In this document: positions 17,241-25,271 of the stretch, piece by piece
How positions within the stretch are numbered: the stretch's first letter is position 1
How the letters are laid out: the number at the start of each line of letters is the position of its first letter
Origin: Deltaproteobacteria bacterium
GTDB taxonomy: Bacteria; Myxococcota_A; Polyangia; JAAYKL01
DNA: 42,136 bases
Direction of reading: 5' to 3'
Assembly: GCA_030595125.1 (NCBI GenBank)
Contig: JAUVDV010000049.1
Coordinates: 1 to 42,136 of the forward strand
Made by a program: the position numbers and the translations under genes
The notes under the pieces: model-generated
The model's input: only the letters and a program-made list of their open reading frames with translations
What the model was told of the DNA's origin: nothing
Database searches by the model: none

Positions 17241-18176
17241 TCAGGACACGGCCGCCGATTTCTTCTTAAAATAGGGCCAGAGGTAGGCGCAGATCACTAC
17301 GATGGCGGCGGCGATGATCTGGCTGGTGGAAAGTCCCAATACGGCCCCCCGATCGTCACGTCTTACAATTTCAATCGCGAATCGCGCGAGGGCGTACATA
17401 ACCATGGTCACCACGAAGACCTGCCCGTCGAAGCGCTTGTTCGGCCGGACGATGAAGTAGGCGAACGCGGCGATTACGAGGGCTGCGAGCGATTCGTAGA
17501 CCTGCGTCGGATGGACCGGCAACGATTCAAGGCGATAGGAATCGAGGAGGCCTTCTTGCCACTGGTGACGTGACGCCGCCGAACCGCCCGGGAAGATAAC
17601 GGCCAGGGGCGAGTCGCTCCTCGCGCCGAAGCAGCAACCTGCGAGGAGGCAGCCCATCCTGCCCCAGACCAGACCAAACGAGATCGTCCATCCGCCCATG
17701 TCGCACATCCTGCCCACCGACCAGCCCTGCTTCCGGATGAAGTACACGCTGAAAAGCGCCGCGGCGATGAGGCCGCCGTAGTACGCGAACCCGCTGCCGC
17801 TGAGCCAGGCCAGGCAGTTGGACTTTGCCGGGTGGCACACGCCGGCTGCGGCGTCCCATATTCCCGCAAGCGCGGAGCACTCCCTGGCGTCCACGAGCCA
17901 GTCCACCTTTGAGGGATCCAGGCAGACATTGACGTAGTCCATGAAGTGCCCGTCGGCGATGATGTGGAGGATCTTGGACCCCACCATGCCCCACAAGACC
18001 ATCCAGATCCCGAAGTCGATCATGCGCCCCTTGTTCATTCCGTGACCGCCCGCCCACCTGTACGCCAGGAAGATGGCCAGGATGAACCCCAGGGACAGCA
18101 TGGTGAAATACGGCGGAAGATAGAAGTTATCGATGCCCTCTATCCCGGTGGAGAATTCAAGCAGGCGTGGGTTCAT
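17241..18176 (-). CDS. lgt: Prolipoprotein diacylglyceryl transferase Lgt
   Basis: Lgt transfers diacylglycerol from phosphatidylglycerol to the lipobox Cys of prolipoproteins in the inner membrane. The protein has 311 residues and about seven membrane segments. Signatures are GMVGSKILHII, FAYYGGLIAA, LVWGRMGCLLAGCCFG and LPVHPTQVYES. A periplasmic loop of about 45 residues between the first two (CLDP...ARECSAL...GVCHPAKSNCLAWL) carries four Cys and is longer than in E. coli; I believe similar loops occur in other deltaproteobacterial Lgt proteins. It follows the 18183 gene by 6 bp in an rnc - secreted protein - lgt operon. Many lipoprotein substrates are encoded in this window. Confidence 0.96.
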   Translation of the reverse strand: MNPRLLEFSTGIEGIDNFYLPPYFTMLSLGFILAIFLAYRWAGGHGMNKGRMIDFGIWMVLWGMVGSKILHIIADGHFMDYVNVCLDPSKVDWLVDARECSALAGIWDAAAGVCHPAKSNCLAWLSGSGFAYYGGLIAAALFSVYFIRKQGWSVGRMCDMGGWTISFGLVWGRMGCLLAGCCFGARSDSPLAVIFPGGSAASRHQWQEGLLDSYRLESLPVHPTQVYESLAALVIAAFAYFIVRPNKRFDGQVFVVTMVMYALARFAIEIVRRDDRGAVLGLSTSQIIAAAIVVICAYLWPYFKKKSAAVS

Positions 18177-18182
18177 ACGAGG

Positions 18183-18611
18183 CTACCAATCCCTGTCCCA
18201 GAGATAGAGTTGAAGGCGTTCCTTCTCGGCCATGGCCTCCAGAATCCGCAGCTCCTTGCGCACGATCTTCTGGTGATGCCTGTATCTGTCCAGTTTGCCT
18301 TTCGATGCGTAATGGAAGGCCCTCTCGATGTTCTCGAGTACCAGGAGAAAATGGGGATGAAGGTCAGCATACAAGGGCGGCGGGGTCATCTGTTCGGCGG
18401 CATCGGCGTTCTTTGCGGCCATATCGGCGGCGTAGGCGCACAATCCCCGGTCCCCGAGATGCCGACGAATGTACTCGTTGGAACGGACGGCGTAGTCGAG
18501 CATCATCTGAAACCGTTGCTGGTATTCCCTCTTCGATTCCGCGCGGACCGGCGCGCAGAACATAACCGCCACTGCCAGGACGAGCATCATGATGGATTTT
18601 GGCAGCGTCAT
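18183..18611 (-). CDS. Small secreted helical protein, function unknown
   Basis: 142 residues. A Sec signal peptide (MTLPKSIMMLVLAVAVMFCAPVRA) is followed by a mature part of about 118 residues, mostly helical and charged (YQQRFQMMLDYAVRSNEYIR ... RHHQKIVRKELRILEAMAEKERLQL). One Cys remains after the signal. The ATG overlaps the rnc stop (ATGA) and lgt starts 6 bp downstream, so it sits firmly in an rnc-lgt operon. I do not recognise the family. Confidence 0.8.
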   Translation of the reverse strand: MTLPKSIMMLVLAVAVMFCAPVRAESKREYQQRFQMMLDYAVRSNEYIRRHLGDRGLCAYAADMAAKNADAAEQMTPPPLYADLHPHFLLVLENIERAFHYASKGKLDRYRHHQKIVRKELRILEAMAEKERLQLYLWDRDW

Positions 18612-19315
18612 TTTTGTAGCCAGTTCCTTTCCGTGGCCAGCGCATTGACGGCCGCGTCCTTCTCCGCTTCTTTCTTGCTCTTCCCGGTACCCCTGGCGAT
18701 CCTGCCTTGCGCCACAATCACCTCCACCTCGAACATCTTATCATGGTCCGGCCCGGTGGACCCGACCACATTGTACGAAGGCATACCGTCGCCCCGAGCC
18801 TGGAGCTTCTCCTGCAGCACGGTCTTGGGATCCTGGGGAGACTCGCCTTTCGCAATGTCGCCGAACAGGGCCCCGTACCATATCATCACAGTATCCCTGG
18901 CCGCATCGTAGCCGCCGTCCAGGTAGATCGCGGCAACGATGGCCTCAATGGCATCTGCAAGGATGGACGTTTTCTGTCGTCCGTTATTCTGCTCCTCTCC
19001 CCGGCCGAGCCGGAGAATCGGACCCAGATCCAGCTGGCGGGCAACCCTGGCCAGACTCTCCTCGTTTACCAGCGCCGCCCTTCGTTTGGTCAGCTGCCCC
19101 TCGGGCGCGTCCTCCAGCCGCTCCATGAGGGCCTCGGCCACGATCAGATCGAGCACGGCGTCCCCGAGAAACTCGAGCCGCTCGTTGTGCCCCCGATCAT
19201 CCGGGTGCTCGTTCTGGTATGAGCGATGAGTTACGGATTCCATCGCCAGATCCTCGTTGACAAACAGGTAGCCGATGCGCGCGGCGAGGTCCTCTGGAAA
19301 TTTATTTTTGTCCAT
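18608..19315 (-). CDS. rnc: Ribonuclease III
   Basis: RNase III cleaves double-stranded RNA, including rRNA precursors. From the ATG at 19315 (MDKNKFPEDLAARIGYLF) it has about 235 residues. The catalytic signature NERLEFLGDAVLD lies at 44-56, with ILADAIEAIVAAIYLDGG later. A C-terminal dsRNA-binding domain follows (DPKTVLQEKLQARGDGMPSY ... GKSKKEAEKDAAVNAL). ATG 19330 or TTG 19339 would add short N-terminal extensions; no clear ribosome site decides. The stop overlaps the next gene's start by 4 bp. Confidence 0.97.
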   Translation of the reverse strand: MDKNKFPEDLAARIGYLFVNEDLAMESVTHRSYQNEHPDDRGHNERLEFLGDAVLDLIVAEALMERLEDAPEGQLTKRRAALVNEESLARVARQLDLGPILRLGRGEEQNNGRQKTSILADAIEAIVAAIYLDGGYDAARDTVMIWYGALFGDIAKGESPQDPKTVLQEKLQARGDGMPSYNVVGSTGPDHDKMFEVEVIVAQGRIARGTGKSKKEAEKDAAVNALATERNWLQK

Positions 19316-19411
19316 GTTGATCAAAATCATACTTCCCAACCCAATGATTACAATAACAACTGAAAGATGATAGGAAACATTTTAGTAAACGTTGAGGAGA
19401 ATTAGAGTCAG

Positions 19412-20626
19412 ATGACCTCTTCTGAGCAAGAAAAAGTAACCCACAATCCGATCAGGGGGCGCGCCCTCATCGTTGTGATCCTGCTGCTGGCCCTGGCGGG
19501 TCTGGGTGTTTCTGTCGAGCTCACGAGAATCCATTATTTCACCCACACGGATCCGTCCTATCACTCTGTTTGTGCGGTCAACGCCAAGATCAACTGTGAG
19601 TCCGTCGCCATGTCGCCCTTTTCCGTTTTTGCAGGCCTTCCCATATCCATCTGGGGATTGCTCGCCTACACGGTATTCGTAGCGCTCGCGTTGTGGGGCC
19701 TGATCTCCCGCCGGCTGCATGGTCTCTGGCCCCGGGGCATCATGTTTGCAATGTTCACCGCAGCTTTTCTCGCCTCTGCGACGCTGGCGTGGGTCTCGTT
19801 TTTCCTGATCACCTCCATGTGCCTTTTCTGCATGGCTCTGTACGGGATAAACACCGCGTTGTTTGTGATCGGATCGATCCTCGTCAAGATCAGCCGCGTG
19901 AACCCATTCGGCGCCCTGATCGCCGATTTGAAGGCGCTCTTTTCGAGGCCCGTGGTTCTCGTCCCCTTAGCCGCGCTCGGCGGCGGCGCCCTCCTCGGCG
20001 CACAGCTGCTCATACCTCCCTACTGGCAACACATCGGGTGGCAAGAGCTTCCGGATCTCCCCACGGGCGTAAATGAAGACGGTGTTCACTGGATAGGCGC
20101 GAAAGAACCGCTGGTGACGGTGACGGAATTCACCGACTACGAGTGCCCGTTCTGCCGGAGGGCCCACAGGAACGCTCGTGGAATGGCCGCCAAGTTCCCC
20201 GACACGGTTCGCCTGATGCATCAACATGTGCCCCTGGACAAGGCCTGCAACCCGGACGTCAAACGCGTCTTCCACAAGAGGGCGTGTGAGTTCTCAAAGG
20301 CTGCCGAGTGCGCCGCAGAGCAGGACAAATTCTGGGAGATGAACGACGCCCTGTTTTCCATCCAGGACTCGGTGCGAGCATCCGACGTGAACGTCGACCA
20401 CCTTGCGGCCCGCATAGGGCTGGACATGACCGTGTTCGAGAGGTGCATGGGCTTCGAGCGGGTGATGCGCGTCATCCGGCGCGACATGAAGGAGGCGAAG
20501 AAAAGAAAAGTCAGGGGAACCCCCACTTTCTTCGTCGACTCCCAGCCTTACCAGGGTGGTTTCACCGAGAAAGTTCTTCAAAGAACGGTGCAGGCCGCGA
20601 AGGAACGCGCCGCCGCCGGCAAATAA
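19412..20626 (+). CDS. VKOR-DsbA fusion (disulfide-forming thiol oxidase)
   Basis: 404 residues. The N-terminal half is a four- to five-helix vitamin K epoxide reductase domain with loop cysteines Cys54 and Cys62 and the quinone-proximal pair CLFC (Cys137, Cys140). After a last membrane segment (about 181-202) comes a periplasmic DsbA-like thioredoxin domain with the active site ECPFC (Cys245, Cys248) and the cis-Pro segment RGTPTFFVD. Such fusions form disulfides in exported proteins and pass electrons to quinones, replacing DsbA/DsbB. The many Cys-rich exported proteins around it are plausible substrates. It diverges from rnc and converges on the 20632 lipoprotein with a 5-bp gap. Confidence 0.95.
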   Translation: MTSSEQEKVTHNPIRGRALIVVILLLALAGLGVSVELTRIHYFTHTDPSYHSVCAVNAKINCESVAMSPFSVFAGLPISIWGLLAYTVFVALALWGLISRRLHGLWPRGIMFAMFTAAFLASATLAWVSFFLITSMCLFCMALYGINTALFVIGSILVKISRVNPFGALIADLKALFSRPVVLVPLAALGGGALLGAQLLIPPYWQHIGWQELPDLPTGVNEDGVHWIGAKEPLVTVTEFTDYECPFCRRAHRNARGMAAKFPDTVRLMHQHVPLDKACNPDVKRVFHKRACEFSKAAECAAEQDKFWEMNDALFSIQDSVRASDVNVDHLAARIGLDMTVFERCMGFERVMRVIRRDMKEAKKRKVRGTPTFFVDSQPYQGGFTEKVLQRTVQAAKERAAAGK

Positions 20627-20631
20627 TTCGC

Positions 20632-21111
20632 CTACGGGCAATCCGTCATGCAGCTACCGTTGTTCTCGCCGTACCAGGTATTGAACAGGGAGTCGCAGGT
20701 ACCGTCGCCACAGCACGGCGTTATGGGCGTGGTGCCGCACATGTTGCAGACCGGCTCGCAAGTTCCGGCGTTGCAGAACCAGTGACCCTGACAGAATACA
20801 TTCCACATGAGTGAGAAGCAGTCGGAGACAGCGACACAGCCGGGGTCGGAATCCGTTTCGGTATCAGTGCCTGTGTCAGAGTCGGTATCAGAGTCGGTAT
20901 CAGTATCGGTGTCAGAGTCGGTGTCAGAGTCGGTGTCAGAGTCAGTATCAGAGTCAGTATCAGAGTCGGTGTCAGAGTCGGTGTCAGTATCGGTATCCCC
21001 ATCCGAATCTGTGTCGGTCCCGGAATTCGGGTTTTCCCGAACGTCGTTGTCACAGCACCAACAGGTCAGCGCAAATCCAGCCAAAATTAAAAATTTCAAA
21101 GCGTTTGTCAT
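20632..21111 (-). CDS. Cys-rich lipoprotein with a long acidic DT/DS linker
   Basis: 159 residues. The signal peptide ends FALTCWCC-DND; which of Cys17, 19 or 20 is lipidated is unclear. A pure Asp-Thr/Asp-Ser linker of about 60 residues fills the middle. The C-terminal 65 residues hold 12 Cys (DPGCVAVSDCF ... FCNAGTCEPVCNMCG ... CCGDGTCDSLF ... GENNGSCMTDCP). The CGDGxCD...GEN...CxxDC part is a Cys-rich motif common in exported deltaproteobacterial proteins. AGGAGG seven bases before the ATG fixes the start. There is no VWA domain. It converges with the VKOR-DsbA gene, which could oxidise it. Confidence 0.88.
   Translation of the reverse strand: MTNALKFLILAGFALTCWCCDNDVRENPNSGTDTDSDGDTDTDTDSDTDSDTDSDTDSDTDSDTDSDTDTDTDSDTDSDTGTDTETDSDPGCVAVSDCFSLMWNVFCQGHWFCNAGTCEPVCNMCGTTPITPCCGDGTCDSLFNTWYGENNGSCMTDCP
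20860..21000. repeat. Hexanucleotide-based minisatellite encoding the acidic linker
   Basis: On the minus strand the DNA is built from 6-bp units of the form GACwCn (Asp followed by Thr or Ser) with third-base variation. It is the longest such tract in the window. Copy-number change would add or remove two residues at a time and never shift the frame. Confidence 0.8.
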
Positions 21112-21219
21112 GTTGCCTCCTCAATAAATTTGCCCAACGTGATTCACCTAAAAACCTTATTCTTCTGCTATAGTGTACTTGGGCAAGATCATCGCTCGAT
21201 AAAAAAAAGAAATCGATAA

Positions 21220-23034
21220 ATGCGCAACTTACTACTAATGAACCTCATTGTTATGGCCTTCGCGGCCGGCTTTTCCGCCCACGCGAAGATCCCCAAGAAG
21301 TCACTCGGTTCATGCGCGGCGTTCCCGACTCACACGGCCATCGGAAATACCCTGCAGGCGTACGCTACTGCCAACCCGGGGATCGCCGACTTCTTCTCCA
21401 TCGGAACGTCCGTCGAGGGTCGCGAGTTGTGGGCGCTTCGTGTTTCTTCTTCTCCCGGCGTCGAATCCGCCGAGCCAGAGATCCGGATCATCGGAACCAT
21501 CCACGGCAACGAGTGCATGAGCGTGACCACCGTGATGTCAATAATCGATTGGCTGATCAATGACTACGGGAGCGGCGGCCTGGCAGACGATCTCATCGAC
21601 GGAGCAGAAATTCTCTTCGTTCCCCTGGTCAACCCGGACGGCTACATGTCCTACACGTCCGCCCCGTGGTCCTCCAGCCGACAAAACGCAAACGGCGTGG
21701 ACATGAATCGCAACCTGGGGTTCGGCTGGGTCGCCGGCGGGCCTTACCCGTTCTCCGAACCGGAGACTATCGCCCTCCGGGACGTGAGCCAGGACAACAG
21801 CTTCAACCTGGGCCTCACCTACCATACGGTGGCCACGTATGTTAACGCCGCCTGGAACTACAAGCCCCACTATCCGCTCGACGACGTTCTGTTCGACGAC
21901 ATCGGATATTCTTACAAAGGAACCTCCTCTTACAATGTGGTTTTCGGGTGGGATTGGTACGCTATTTCCGGGGACGTGAACGACTGGTCCCTCGGGACCC
22001 AGGGAACCTTCGACTGGACCATCGAGCTCAGGTCCGACACCGATCCCGAGTGGAGCATCCACGGCCCCGGGGTCGCCGATTTCCTCGCATGGGCGCTGGT
22101 CGGAGCGGAGGGGATCGTCACCGACGCCAATACCGGAACACCTCTATTTGCCCGCATCACCATCTCCCCTGAAGGCGAGCCGGTCTTCACCGACCCGGAT
22201 CTGGGCGACTTCCACAGAATCCTCCTGCCGGGGACCTACGATATCACGGCATCGGCCAACGGATACCAGCCTGTCACTCTGACCGGCGTCACGGTTCCTT
22301 CGAGCGGGACGATTCAGGTGGATTTCGAGCTGTACCCGGGCGGGTCCTTCGACGCCATCTCCATCAATCGGATGACCATGCCGCAGGAGATACCGACCAC
22401 CGTCTACCAGTCCATCGGATACGATAACGAGACCCTGACCTCCGACGCCCTCGGACCTCCGGACAGCCTGTTCTACTCCATGAGCCCGGGGGGAACCATC
22501 ACCCTGGACATGGGCGCGGACACCCTCGTGTCGGACGTGGTCGGCCCGGACATCAACGTGGTCAGCGGCACCGGCAGCGCGGATCCCATCGAAGTGTGGG
22601 TGTCGGACGACCAGGACGGATCCTTCGTGCAGATTGCCGCCGGCAACGGAGACGTTTCGGGAGACCTGGATGGCAGCGGTTACGGTTCGATCCGGTTCGT
22701 CCGCATCATCGACACCGGGAGCGGAACGTTCAACGCCGCATATGCCGGCTACGATCTCGATGCAGTGGAGAACATCTCGCTGGGCGGCGATATAGATACC
22801 GACACTGACACCGACACTGACACCGATACCGACACTGACACCGATACCGACACTGATACCGACACCGACACTGACTCGGACATTGATTCGGACTCGGACG
22901 GCGATACGGACACCGGTGATGACGCGGGGCCTCAGATCTTCAAGCCGGGCACCTCCGGGTGCGGGTGCGAAATCGGAGATGTGCGCGGTCACTCATCGCC
23001 CCTGGCACGCTTCTGGAAGCTGTTCGCGGAATGA
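21220..23034 (+). CDS. Secreted M14 zinc carboxypeptidase with C-terminal acidic linker and GCGC tail
   Basis: 604 residues. A signal peptide (about 1-22) is followed by a peptidase M14 domain. Zinc ligands are His95 and Glu98 (HGNE) and His202 (TYHT), with VNPDGY and DMNRN for substrate binding and catalytic Glu269 (WTIELRS). After it comes a carboxypeptidase-regulatory-like beta domain (GIVTDANTGTPLFARITI ... GTYDITASANGYQPV), then a beta-rich region (about 375-510). A DT/DS linker (about 525-570) and the tail SGCGCEIGDVRGH...FWKLFAE close the protein. The GCGC resembles the start of MYXO-CTERM sorting signals, but the membrane helix and terminal Arg cluster are missing. It should remove C-terminal residues from peptides or act on murein peptides. 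The ribosome site is weak; ATG 21238 is an alternative. Confidence 0.93.
   Translation: MRNLLLMNLIVMAFAAGFSAHAKIPKKSLGSCAAFPTHTAIGNTLQAYATANPGIADFFSIGTSVEGRELWALRVSSSPGVESAEPEIRIIGTIHGNECMSVTTVMSIIDWLINDYGSGGLADDLIDGAEILFVPLVNPDGYMSYTSAPWSSSRQNANGVDMNRNLGFGWVAGGPYPFSEPETIALRDVSQDNSFNLGLTYHTVATYVNAAWNYKPHYPLDDVLFDDIGYSYKGTSSYNVVFGWDWYAISGDVNDWSLGTQGTFDWTIELRSDTDPEWSIHGPGVADFLAWALVGAEGIVTDANTGTPLFARITISPEGEPVFTDPDLGDFHRILLPGTYDITASANGYQPVTLTGVTVPSSGTIQVDFELYPGGSFDAISINRMTMPQEIPTTVYQSIGYDNETLTSDALGPPDSLFYSMSPGGTITLDMGADTLVSDVVGPDINVVSGTGSADPIEVWVSDDQDGSFVQIAAGNGDVSGDLDGSGYGSIRFVRIIDTGSGTFNAAYAGYDLDAVENISLGGDIDTDTDTDTDTDTDTDTDTDTDTDTDTDSDIDSDSDGDTDTGDDAGPQIFKPGTSGCGCEIGDVRGHSSPLARFWKLFAE
22796..22905. 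repeat. Acidic-linker minisatellite in the carboxypeptidase gene
   Basis: Repeats of GACACTGACACC-type units encode Asp-Thr pairs and then Asp-Ser pairs. The tract lies at the C-terminal side, next to the GCGC tail. Confidence 0.8.
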
Positions 23035-23040
23035 TGCGCG

Positions 23041-24015
23041 TCAGTCGCCGAGCACGTAGGAAAAGATCAGCGGCGCCACGATGGACGCGTCCGAATTGAT
23101 CGTGAACTTGGGTGTATCCACATCGAGTTTGAACCAGGTGATCTTCTCGTTGGGCACCGCGCCGGAGTACGAACCGTACGACGTTGTGGAATCGCTTATC
23201 TGGCAGAAATAGCCCCAGAGGTCATGCTTCAGCTCGAGATCCTGCAGGATGAGGGGTACTGCACAAATGGCGAAGTCGCCCGCTATCCCTCCGCCGATCT
23301 GGAAGAACCCGATTGAGCAGTCCGGATCGTGTTGCCGGTACCACCCTACCAGGTGCTCCATCTGCTCGGTGCCGGTCTTCAGCATGAGGTGATCCGGCAA
23401 CTTTCCCTGGATGACTCGAGCCGCGAAAATGTTGCCCAGCGTGCTGTCCTCCCAGCCCGGAGAGTAAACCGGGATGCCCTTCTCGCACGCGGCGTACAGC
23501 CATGATCTCTCGACTGGTATCTGATAGTGCTGTTCCAGCCGTCCCGACAGCAGGATCTTCGAGAAAACCTCAAACGGGAAGAGGCGCTCCATCGCCTCGT
23601 GTGCCCTCCTGCATTCATTCATGAACTCCCTTTCCAGGTGCCGAAAAACGGTCTCGGGAATGGCGGTATCCGTTACCCGGTTGAACCCCCTGTCCCTGAG
23701 CTCTCGCTCATCCTGGGGGGAGAGATCCAGATATCCCGGCAACAACTCATATTCGTTGTGGGCGATCAGATTGAAAACATCCTCTTCCATATTCGCCGCC
23801 GTGCACGAGATGGCGTGTACCTTGTCCTCACGAATCATCCTCGCGAGGCTTATCCCTATCTCCGCGGTGCTCATGGCGCCCGCCATGGCGACGAGCATCT
23901 TTCCCCCGGCCTCCAGATGAGCGCGATATGCCTTCGAGGCGTCCAATGTCTCCCGTGCGTTGAAATGAAGAAAATGAGTGTCCATGAACGCGGAAATGGG
24001 ACCGTTCGTAGCCAT
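23041..24015 (-). CDS. Deoxyhypusine synthase-like (DHS/SpeY family) enzyme
   Basis: 324 residues. Blocks GKMLVAMAGAMSTAEIGISLA, HAISCTAANMEEDVFNLIAH, KGIPVYSPGWEDSTLGN, FFQIGGGIAGDFAICAVP and DSTTSYGSYSGAVPNEKITWFKL define the deoxyhypusine synthase fold. The catalytic Lys corresponds to Lys296 in TWFKLD, followed by the conserved SDASIVAPL. True DHS modifies eukaryotic and archaeal eIF5A with spermidine. Bacteria lack hypusine, and some bacterial members have been reported to make homospermidine, so a polyamine role is likelier. Its stop lies 6 bp from the convergent carboxypeptidase stop, and it diverges from the lipoprotein array. Confidence 0.92.
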   Translation of the reverse strand: MATNGPISAFMDTHFLHFNARETLDASKAYRAHLEAGGKMLVAMAGAMSTAEIGISLARMIREDKVHAISCTAANMEEDVFNLIAHNEYELLPGYLDLSPQDERELRDRGFNRVTDTAIPETVFRHLEREFMNECRRAHEAMERLFPFEVFSKILLSGRLEQHYQIPVERSWLYAACEKGIPVYSPGWEDSTLGNIFAARVIQGKLPDHLMLKTGTEQMEHLVGWYRQHDPDCSIGFFQIGGGIAGDFAICAVPLILQDLELKHDLWGYFCQISDSTTSYGSYSGAVPNEKITWFKLDVDTPKFTINSDASIVAPLIFSYVLGD

Positions 24016-24123
24016 CGACTGTTACCCTTCTTTCATAGGAAAACTGTTTTATTTCATACAGCAAACGCGGGCCGGATGAAACATCATCATTTTGGGCCAT
24101 GCATTTTTTCAAGGTGACTAGAA

Positions 24124-24142
24124 TATATAAATGCTTTATATA
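24124..24142. promoter_or_regulatory. AT-rich palindrome upstream of the VWA lipoprotein array
   Basis: TATATAAA-TGC-TTTATATA is a perfect 8-bp inverted repeat with a 3-bp centre, 73 bp before the ATG of the first array gene. It lies in the AT-rich part of a divergent region (24016-24214), where a -10 element would be. It may be an operator, a promoter core, or both. Confidence 0.45.
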
Positions 24143-24203
24143 AATTATTATCGGAAGTTTACGCGCGGCCGTCGTCCAAATGAATGGTAGCAATTTCTTT
24201 TGT

Positions 24204-24208
24204 GGAGG
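24204..24208 (+). promoter_or_regulatory. Ribosome binding site deciding the start of array gene 1
   Basis: GGAGG six bases before the ATG at 24215. It favours this ATG over the in-frame GTG at 24200, and the ATG gives a clean lipoprotein signal peptide. Confidence 0.7.
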
Positions 24209-24214
24209 TGTGTG

Positions 24215-25261
24215 ATGAAGTATCTGGTGTTGATGTTTTCTATGTCATTGATCATATTTGGTTGCGAGGATCCCACGAATCCGCACGCTTCGAGTTCGGA
24301 CAGCGATTCGGACAGTGATTCCGACGGTGATACCGACACCGATACCGATGGTGACACTGACAGCGACACCGATTCGGACACCGACACGGGTACGGGTGAA
24401 GCAATCTGTGACGAATTCCAGTTCGAGATCGAGGCCGTGCCCGTGCGCATGGTGTGGTTGCTGGACATTTCGGGGTCAATGATCGGCCAGAAGATTGCCG
24501 ACGCAAAGGCCGCCATCAACAACATCCTCGGTATCTGGGGAGGGACGCAAATTGAATTCGGTTTCGATTATTATCCCTTCAATGCAACCAGCTACGACGT
24601 TAATTCGAACTGCCCCATTTCTCCGGCAACGGGCACGGAGACCGCCATCACCACCCTGGTAAACAGTCTCGCAGCTTACGGCGGCACACCGACATTCGAC
24701 GCCATGCAGAACTATTTGACCACCACTTACGCCACCGGATTCCCGGAGGCGGGAGTCGAGTCCTACCTGGTTGTCGTAACAGACGGTACCCCCAACACCG
24801 GAACGGCGGCCCAGTTCACCACCCTCACCAACGACCTGCTGACCAACCAGATCAAGACCGTCGCCATCGGCGTTGATTATACAGGGTCCACCCTTGGCGC
24901 CATCGCGGCGGCCGGCGGCATGCCGGCGCCCTACAATGTGCCGATCGTCGCTACCGACCTGACCACCTTGCAAAATGCGTTCGACGACATTGCGGGCGCA
25001 ATTATCAATTGCATTTACGACATTACCATCACCAATGATGTGGATTACGATTCGGTGAACTTCTTCTTCATCGACTCTATGGGAACTGAAACGGCCGTGC
25101 CCTACGATGAGGACTGCTCGTCCGGGTTTGGCTGGCACTGGATCGATGTGTTGACCCACGAGCAGATCGAATTCTGTTCCGACGCCTGCGACCTGCTTCA
25201 GGGGGGAGATGTGGAAGAAATCAGGGGCGAGTTCGGCTGCCCGCAAATCATTGTGGATTAG
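24215..25261 (+). CDS. VWA lipoprotein, array copy 1
   Basis: 348 residues. The lipoprotein signal ends SLIIFGC-EDP (Cys17). A DS/DT/DG linker of about 35 residues follows. The VWA domain has MIDAS DISGS (about 84-88), the threonine segment GGTPTFDAM and VVTDGTPN. The C-terminal module is VDYDSVNFFFIDS ... EDCSSGFGWHW ... EFCSDACDLLQGG ... GEFGCPQIIVD. It is probably anchored in the outer membrane and binds a protein ligand through a metal ion; the ligand is unknown. It is the first of four tandem paralogs and is closest to copy 2. In the third conserved Cys segment it has EFCSDAC where the others have EFCPDAC. Confidence 0.92.
   Translation: MKYLVLMFSMSLIIFGCEDPTNPHASSSDSDSDSDSDGDTDTDTDGDTDSDTDSDTDTGTGEAICDEFQFEIEAVPVRMVWLLDISGSMIGQKIADAKAAINNILGIWGGTQIEFGFDYYPFNATSYDVNSNCPISPATGTETAITTLVNSLAAYGGTPTFDAMQNYLTTTYATGFPEAGVESYLVVVTDGTPNTGTAAQFTTLTNDLLTNQIKTVAIGVDYTGSTLGAIAAAGGMPAPYNVPIVATDLTTLQNAFDDIAGAIINCIYDITITNDVDYDSVNFFFIDSMGTETAVPYDEDCSSGFGWHWIDVLTHEQIEFCSDACDLLQGGDVEEIRGEFGCPQIIVD
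24383..24465 (+). repeat. 83-bp exact repeat, copy A (within array copy 1)
   Basis: Identical base by base to 25452-25534, including third codon positions. It covers the linker end, the CDEF segment and the strand leading to the MIDAS Asp. Confidence 0.9.
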
Positions 25262-25271
25262 GAGGAAATCA

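Noticed and set aside
20860-21000. Possible CRISPR array or non-coding satellite
   Set aside because: The repeat unit is 6 bp, without spacers, and lies in frame inside a lipoprotein gene with a good start.
22970-23060. Frameshift that would restore a MYXO-CTERM helix and Arg cluster
   Set aside because: The +1 frame gives a basic end but its hydrophobic part is short and broken by Glu and Arg, and it would run into the convergent DHS-like gene; not convincing.
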